A stretch of 64,000 bases of DNA from positions 434,001 through 498,000 of the forward strand of contig JAEHOE010000060.1 in the NCBI GenBank assembly GCA_016858145.1, given 5' to 3'. This document shows, piece by piece, positions 59,584-64,000 of this stretch (within the stretch, counting starts at the first letter, position 1; the number at the start of each line of letters is the position of its first letter). The notes under the pieces are model-generated. The model was given only the letters and a program-made list of their open reading frames with translations, ran no database searches and had not been told where the DNA came from. Source of the DNA: Edaphochlamys debaryana. Taxonomy: Eukaryota; Chlorophyta; Chlorophyceae; Chlamydomonadales. Position numbers and translations under genes: made by a program.

Positions 59584-60699
59584 TCAAGTAACGCTGTGTT
59601 GGCCCCCAGCCATGCCTCGACGCGCTGGCCCCGTGAGCGCCTCTCCTGACCCTCCCCTGCGCACCTGGCCCGGGGCGCTCGGCCGCACGGCAGCGCCAGT
59701 GTCCAGGATCGGGGGGCGCGGGGGCACCGGGTCGCCCCAGTTCTCGCGGTCCTTGACCGGGCCGTAGATCCTGCACGGGGCCGGCGGGGCAGCTTGCGTG
59801 AGATTGGAGAGCGGAAGCAGAGAACGAGCGGCAGCAAGCGAGCCCGAGGGGGCCGGCGGGGCGCAATGAGAAAGTGCAAACAGGGGTACGGCAAGGGGCA
59901 AGCTCTAATGCCGCTTTGGGCGGGGACGGGCTGCTTGGGCCCGCTATCGAGGGTGATGGGCTGGCCTCGGCCTCTTCCCGTAATGCCAACCCCCGCAGCG
60001 ACAGCCGCCACCTCCTGGACTGCAGCTCCTCAGCCTCTACACCAGCTCAGCCCCCGCAAGGGCCCTGCCACTGGTGTGTCGCCAGAACTCTGGCTCGACT
60101 GCACGTCCGCAGCATGCTGCTCCATGCTGGCGCTCCCGCTACCCAGCTGCTGAGGTGCCCGCGCACCTGTAGTCCGACATGTACTTGGGCAGCACCTCGC
60201 CCGCCAGGTCCGCCAGCGCGGCCGTGGCCGCGAACGCCAGCGGCCACGCCACGGGCTGCGGCATCTTCCGGCCCAGCCCGAACACCACCCCCGTCACGGC
60301 GCCCGCAATCATGCCGCCGGTCATGTCGTGCTTCCCCCGGGCGTTCTCCACGTAAGCGTCCGTTGCGCAGAACACGGCACCCAGCAGGGTCGCGTACGCC
60401 GTCTTCCTGCCAACGATGCTGGCCATGAGCTGCGCCTGCTTGAAGTGCTGGCGCGACAGCGTGGGCGGCAGGCGCTGCAGGGGAGAGCGAAAGGGCGGGG
60501 GTTAGGGCGAGGTGGGTAAGGTGGGAGGGGGGCCTGGTGAGGGAAGGATTGGCAGGACGCCAAGGTCAATACCCCATGGCCTGCGTACCTCGAAAGTCAG
60601 GTACGCCTCCTGCAGACCCGCCGCCAGGCCAGCTAGGCCAATAAGAGGAGCATTCGTCGCGGTGTAAGCCAGGACATCGTGCTTGTCGGCCGCCTGCAC
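59584..60699 (-). CDS. Tim17/22/23-family membrane protein, candidate complex I subunit NDUFA11/B14.7 (5' end unresolved)
   Basis: Three exons are clear. About 60588-60699 encodes ADKHDVLAYTATNAPLIGLA and more. About 60167-60479 encodes RLPPTLSRQHFKQAQLMASI, VGRKTAYATLLGAVFCATDA, GGMIAGAVTGVVFGLGRKM and LADLAGEVLPKYMSDY. About 59770 down to 59584 encodes RIYGPVKDRENWGDPVPPRP, with a read-through stop at 59584. Glycine-rich GGMIAGAVTGVVFG and GLAAG-type helices are typical of Tim17/22/23 proteins, and the spacing and the small-residue helices resemble NDUFA11 of mitochondrial complex I. OEP16-type or TIM22-type proteins are alternatives. The N-terminus is unresolved; an ATG at 61014 (MVFSGAFTASSTIGAREP) and exons near 60850-60950 are candidates. 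It is divergent from the SLC44-like gene. Confidence 0.7.
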
Positions 60700-60962
60700 G
60701 TCCCGCCAGCATGCAGAGCCCGGTCAGGTGACGCAGAGCGCATGGCAGGGCAGCTACACAGCAGCCCAGCACCAGGGAGCCCTCTCGCCTTGCTCGCCAC
60801 TGCCGGGGCAGGAGCGTCCACGCCGCGCTCATCCAACGCGTGCTTGGTCTGCAAATCAGATAGTGTCCCCGCATGAGTTCCATGGCCGTGAACGCGCCCG
60901 CCGAGGAGCACAAAGCCAAGAAAGCACTCCTCCATCAGCGCCTGTGCGGACCTGCTCCCGTG

Positions 60963-61276
60963 GCTCCCTGGCGCCAATGGTCGAGGACGCCGTGAAGGCG
61001 CCCGAAAATACCATGGCTGCCCTCTACGCCTACTCGCGCGCGAGGTGTATTGGGGCTAGGTCGCGGTCCTACGCCCAAGCGGGCCTGCTAATGCAAAAGC
61101 AGTCCAGAGGCGTGCTGGTATCAACAGTGCCGGGCTCGCGCTGAGGGTGCTCGCCGATGCACCGTGCATCGAGTCACGGGGTCAATGCATGCAAGAGTCT
61201 GTCGCAAAACCAGGGCGCTCTGCCTACAACCTGCACATCCAGACCACGCCACACCTTCCCATACGCAAGCACAGAC
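60963..61276. promoter_or_regulatory. Shared upstream region between the Tim17-like gene (-) and SLC44-like gene (+)
   Basis: The 60963-61180 part is the better-preserved member of the duplicated segment found also at 58815-59020. As it lies upstream of two divergent genes it may act as a bidirectional promoter; no specific element can be named. Confidence 0.5.
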
Positions 61277-64000
61277 ATGGCTGACCCGTCTGCGGTTGTA
61301 ATTTTAGGGGGCGCGAGAGACAACACCGGTCAAGAAGTCCTGGCCCAAAGCGGGCTCTGCCTGTACAACTATGACAAGCGGCCCCGACGAGACCTAGGAT
61401 TTACTATCCTTTATGTTGGGCTCGCGGCTCTGGCGACATTCTGGGGTATCGCGGCGTTTGTCCACACGTAAGGAGCGGCGAGCCTCTTCTAGCGTTATCC
61501 TGGGAGGCTTGGCAAGGGCAGAAGCCGCGAGGAGGGGCACGCGAGCGCGGAATGGGCCTGCCCTGGGCCGCATCAGGCGGGGGTCGAGGACCTTCCTCCG
61601 GCTCCTGGTTCGTGCCCCCACCGCCACCCACCTACTGGCAGCTATCGCGGCCCTACGCCTTGCCCTAGTGCACACCCTACCCATCCCCGCACACATGCCA
61701 TCTTCAGACCCTTGAGGCGCTGCGCAGCTCCTGTCCCTCAACTAACCCACCCTCCCTCCTCCGGGCATCCCATATGCTCCAGGGACCCCAACGCTGGCCT
61801 GTACACGTATGACTTCTTCCAGAACAGCACCACGTGCGATGTACAGCAGTACAGCGTGAGCGCTTGGGGCGCTTTACGGTTGGCAATCTGGCAGGGGGCT
61901 TGGCACGTAGCCCCATCCTCGAGACCCTCCCATTGCGCCCTGCAGGCGGCCCACCCTCCGGGAGATGACGATTATGAATCGCTGGCTAAGAACAGCTTCA
62001 TGGGTGCCTTCAAGACGGCCGTTTCAATCTGGCTGCCGATCACGGCCGTCCTAGCAGTGGCCTTCAGCGCCCTCTACCTGTACCTCTTCAGGAACCACTC
62101 GCAGGCACGACCAGGGCCAGGGTGTACCGTAGCCCCCGCGTTCTGCATGGGCCATGCATAAGGCAGTGGCCCGCCTCGATGGAGTCCTACTTTTCGACAT
62201 AGTCTCTGATTTATTCTACGTGTCTTGCGTCTTGTGTCCTTCCAGGGCATGGTCAAGTGGACCATCATCGTGTCAGTCCTCAGCGGCCTGGCCTTCTCCA
62301 TTGTGTGCTTTGCATCTGGCGCCGTACCGTTCGGCATCATTCTTCTCATCTGCACCCTCCTTTCGGCGCTGTTCTACTGGTGGGCTGGTGGTTGTGTCGC
62401 GGGGCCGTGGAGGCCGGCCTTGTGTTGGCGCGCCGACGTAGGAGTTATGAGCAGGCACAAGTATTCGCGTCGTGGTGGCTGTAGCTGCCATTGGCGTGTC
62501 CTTACGGCGTGCTTATGAACGGCCCGGCCCCCCGTCCACAGGTGGATCCGGGACCAGCTGGTGCTGTGCGGCGAGCTGCTGGGGTTGGCGGGTGCGTGCC
62601 GCGGACGGACCCGACCCACATCGGCCGCCGGCACCCGGGGGTGCACGCTTGGGGGAAACTTGGTGCAGATTGTGTTCTCTGCGACCGGCATTAGGGCTAG
62701 CAGGCTAGCACGAAGGCTGCCCAATATCGAGTGAGTGGCTGCGTGGTAACGGGGTGTTGTGGCCTCCTCGCAGGCCGCGGCCTGAACGAGAACATCCGGC
62801 TCATCCCTGCCTCCCTGGGCATCCAGCTGGCGGGCCTGTGCGTGCTGGTTTACGGAGTGGCTGCCTTCTTCTCGGCGGTCAACATCGGCCGGGCAGGTGC
62901 GCGCCGGCTGCATGCAGGGAGGGTCCCGCGGGCGAACTCTCGCTCGTGCTGATAGACGCCACGTGACGGCTGGGGAGCAAGGCACAACGGCAATAGCCGC
63001 TTCCAAAATACCGTATACGTTCATGAGCTGTTGGTGATGGCGCCTTGGCGGACCCACCCGCGCAGTTGTGAACCCGACTGCGACGCTCATGAACAAGACG
63101 GGCCCCGACACCGCCTACTGCGTGGATGCCAACCTCTACCCGTGAGGAGCCGGGAAGCGCTGGGGCTTGGAGGGTGGCAGCATTGACCGGATTGGCGTCT
63201 TGGGGCACGCTTGATCCCTGCAGGCGGTCTTGTGAAGGCTTATGGTTTGGCCTTTGAGGTGCACAGCGTGACGCATCTGCACTCCGCCCTGCCACCCTCA
63301 GTGTGGACTGCTGCGCCTTCCGCACTACTGGCTGGGGTAAGCGGCTGGACGCAGCCTGAGTACGCAGTGTGGAGCCGTCGCGGGGATTGGCTTGTGCTCT
63401 GGGCTTCTGGATTGGACAGCGAGCTTGTTTGCGGTAGCCGCCACAGCGCAGCTCGGGGTCGCACGGCTTTGCTGGAACCCGGCAGCGAGCTGCCCATCCC
63501 CGAGCAGCAGACTGAAGCCCTGCCCTGCCCCGCTGGCCCCTGCAGCTGGAGCTTACGCCTTCTTCGATGCCGTTTGGATCTTCTGGACCGCGTTCCTAAT
63601 CATGGAGGTGGGAGCGGTGGAGGGCATGGGGGCGTGTGTGCTGTAGTGCACACGAGATGTATTTCCCATGGGCAGATGGCTCGTGACACCCGTGTGCTGG
63701 CGTGGCTTGGCAGAGGGTATGCGAGCCGGAGTTCAGAGCGTCCGGCCAGGGCTCTCGACTCCTCACGTGTCTCGACGCCTAGCCTGCCACTGCCTCTTTG
63801 TGCGCTGCCCTTGGCTTCCTCATCTTGCCGCGGAAGTCAACGCCCCGCCCTTCCGCCCCGGCCGGCTCGCAGATCAAGCTGTTCACGGTGGCTGACGTCA
63901 CCGCGCAGTGGTACTTCTCCGGCTCCTCGGCAGGCGCGCCCCGGGGTCCCCGGGCCCTTCACAGCAGCAGCCTGCCAGCTGGCAAGCACCACACGGTCCA
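61277..64000 (+). CDS. Choline-transporter-like protein (SLC44/CTL family), partial at right edge
   Basis: A multipass plasma- or organelle-membrane protein. Exons join in frame: 61277-61467 (MADPSAVVILGGARDN; helix DLGFTILYVGLAALATFWGI), about 61784-61857 (DPNAGLYTYDFFQNSTTCDV), about 61946-62104 (helix VSIWLPITAVLAVAFSALYL), about 62246-62380, 62542-62591 (WIRDQLVLCGELLGLAG), 62773-62898, 63067-63141, 63302-63336, 63545-63606, and about 63873 to the edge (IKLFTVADVTAQWYFSGSSA). That last block matches the CTL family region H-V-T-V-A-x-x-x-A-x-W-Y. The intron after RNHSQ starts with GC (62105). Cys-containing extracellular loops (NSTTCDVQ, AYCVDANLYPVDCCAFRT) fit. Start choice: an in-frame upstream Met exists at 61157, but 61277 is followed by the better protein. 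Choline transport is known only for some members. Confidence 0.88.

Overview
The window looks like nuclear DNA of a green alga (Chlorophyta), although the species cannot be fixed from sequence alone. It is very GC-rich. Genes are broken into many short exons by short introns with pyrimidine-rich 3' ends, and their products suit an algal nucleus: a half-size plant-type ABCA transporter, a plastid fibrillin, a ribosomal protein, a complex I-type membrane subunit, and a stand-alone glutamate 5-kinase with a PUA-like tail. All gene models below are my hand-spliced reconstructions; a reading frame that stays open across every splice junction was the main test.

Layout. 1-9242 (-): half-size ABCA transporter, running off the left edge. 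11486-15729 (+): long coiled-coil protein with a disordered tail. 17124-35940: an inverted duplication of two genes, centred near 26.65 kb. The order is glutamate 5-kinase copy A (+), secreted EGF/F5-8C protein copy A (-), a 1 kb divergent intergenic stretch that is itself an imperfect inverted repeat, EGF/F5-8C copy B (+), and glutamate 5-kinase copy B (-). 37122-40565 (-): multipass membrane protein with a SURF4/DoxX-like end. 41931-43804 (-): plastid lipid-associated protein (fibrillin). 44090-46911 and 48046-50707 (+): tandem pair of EF-hand proteins. 50921-51955: a thymine-depleted insert flanked by a perfect 10-bp direct repeat. 52932-55413 (-): ribosomal protein L35. 55836-58526 (-): unrecognised Ala-rich acidic protein. 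59584-60699 (-): Tim17/22/23-family membrane protein resembling complex I NDUFA11/B14.7. 61277-64000 (+): choline-transporter-like (SLC44/CTL) protein, running off the right edge.

The most unusual material is in the inverted duplication. In the EGF/F5-8C genes, the calcium-binding D-x-N-E motif of two successive EGF modules is encoded on separate 11-nt microexons. In copy B one microexon is fused into the preceding exon while a relic copy remains downstream. Copy A has lost a GT donor, and copy B appears to offset a frame change by moving a 3' splice site 22 nt. GC-AG introns recur across several unrelated genes. I saw no CRISPR array, rRNA or convincing tRNA.
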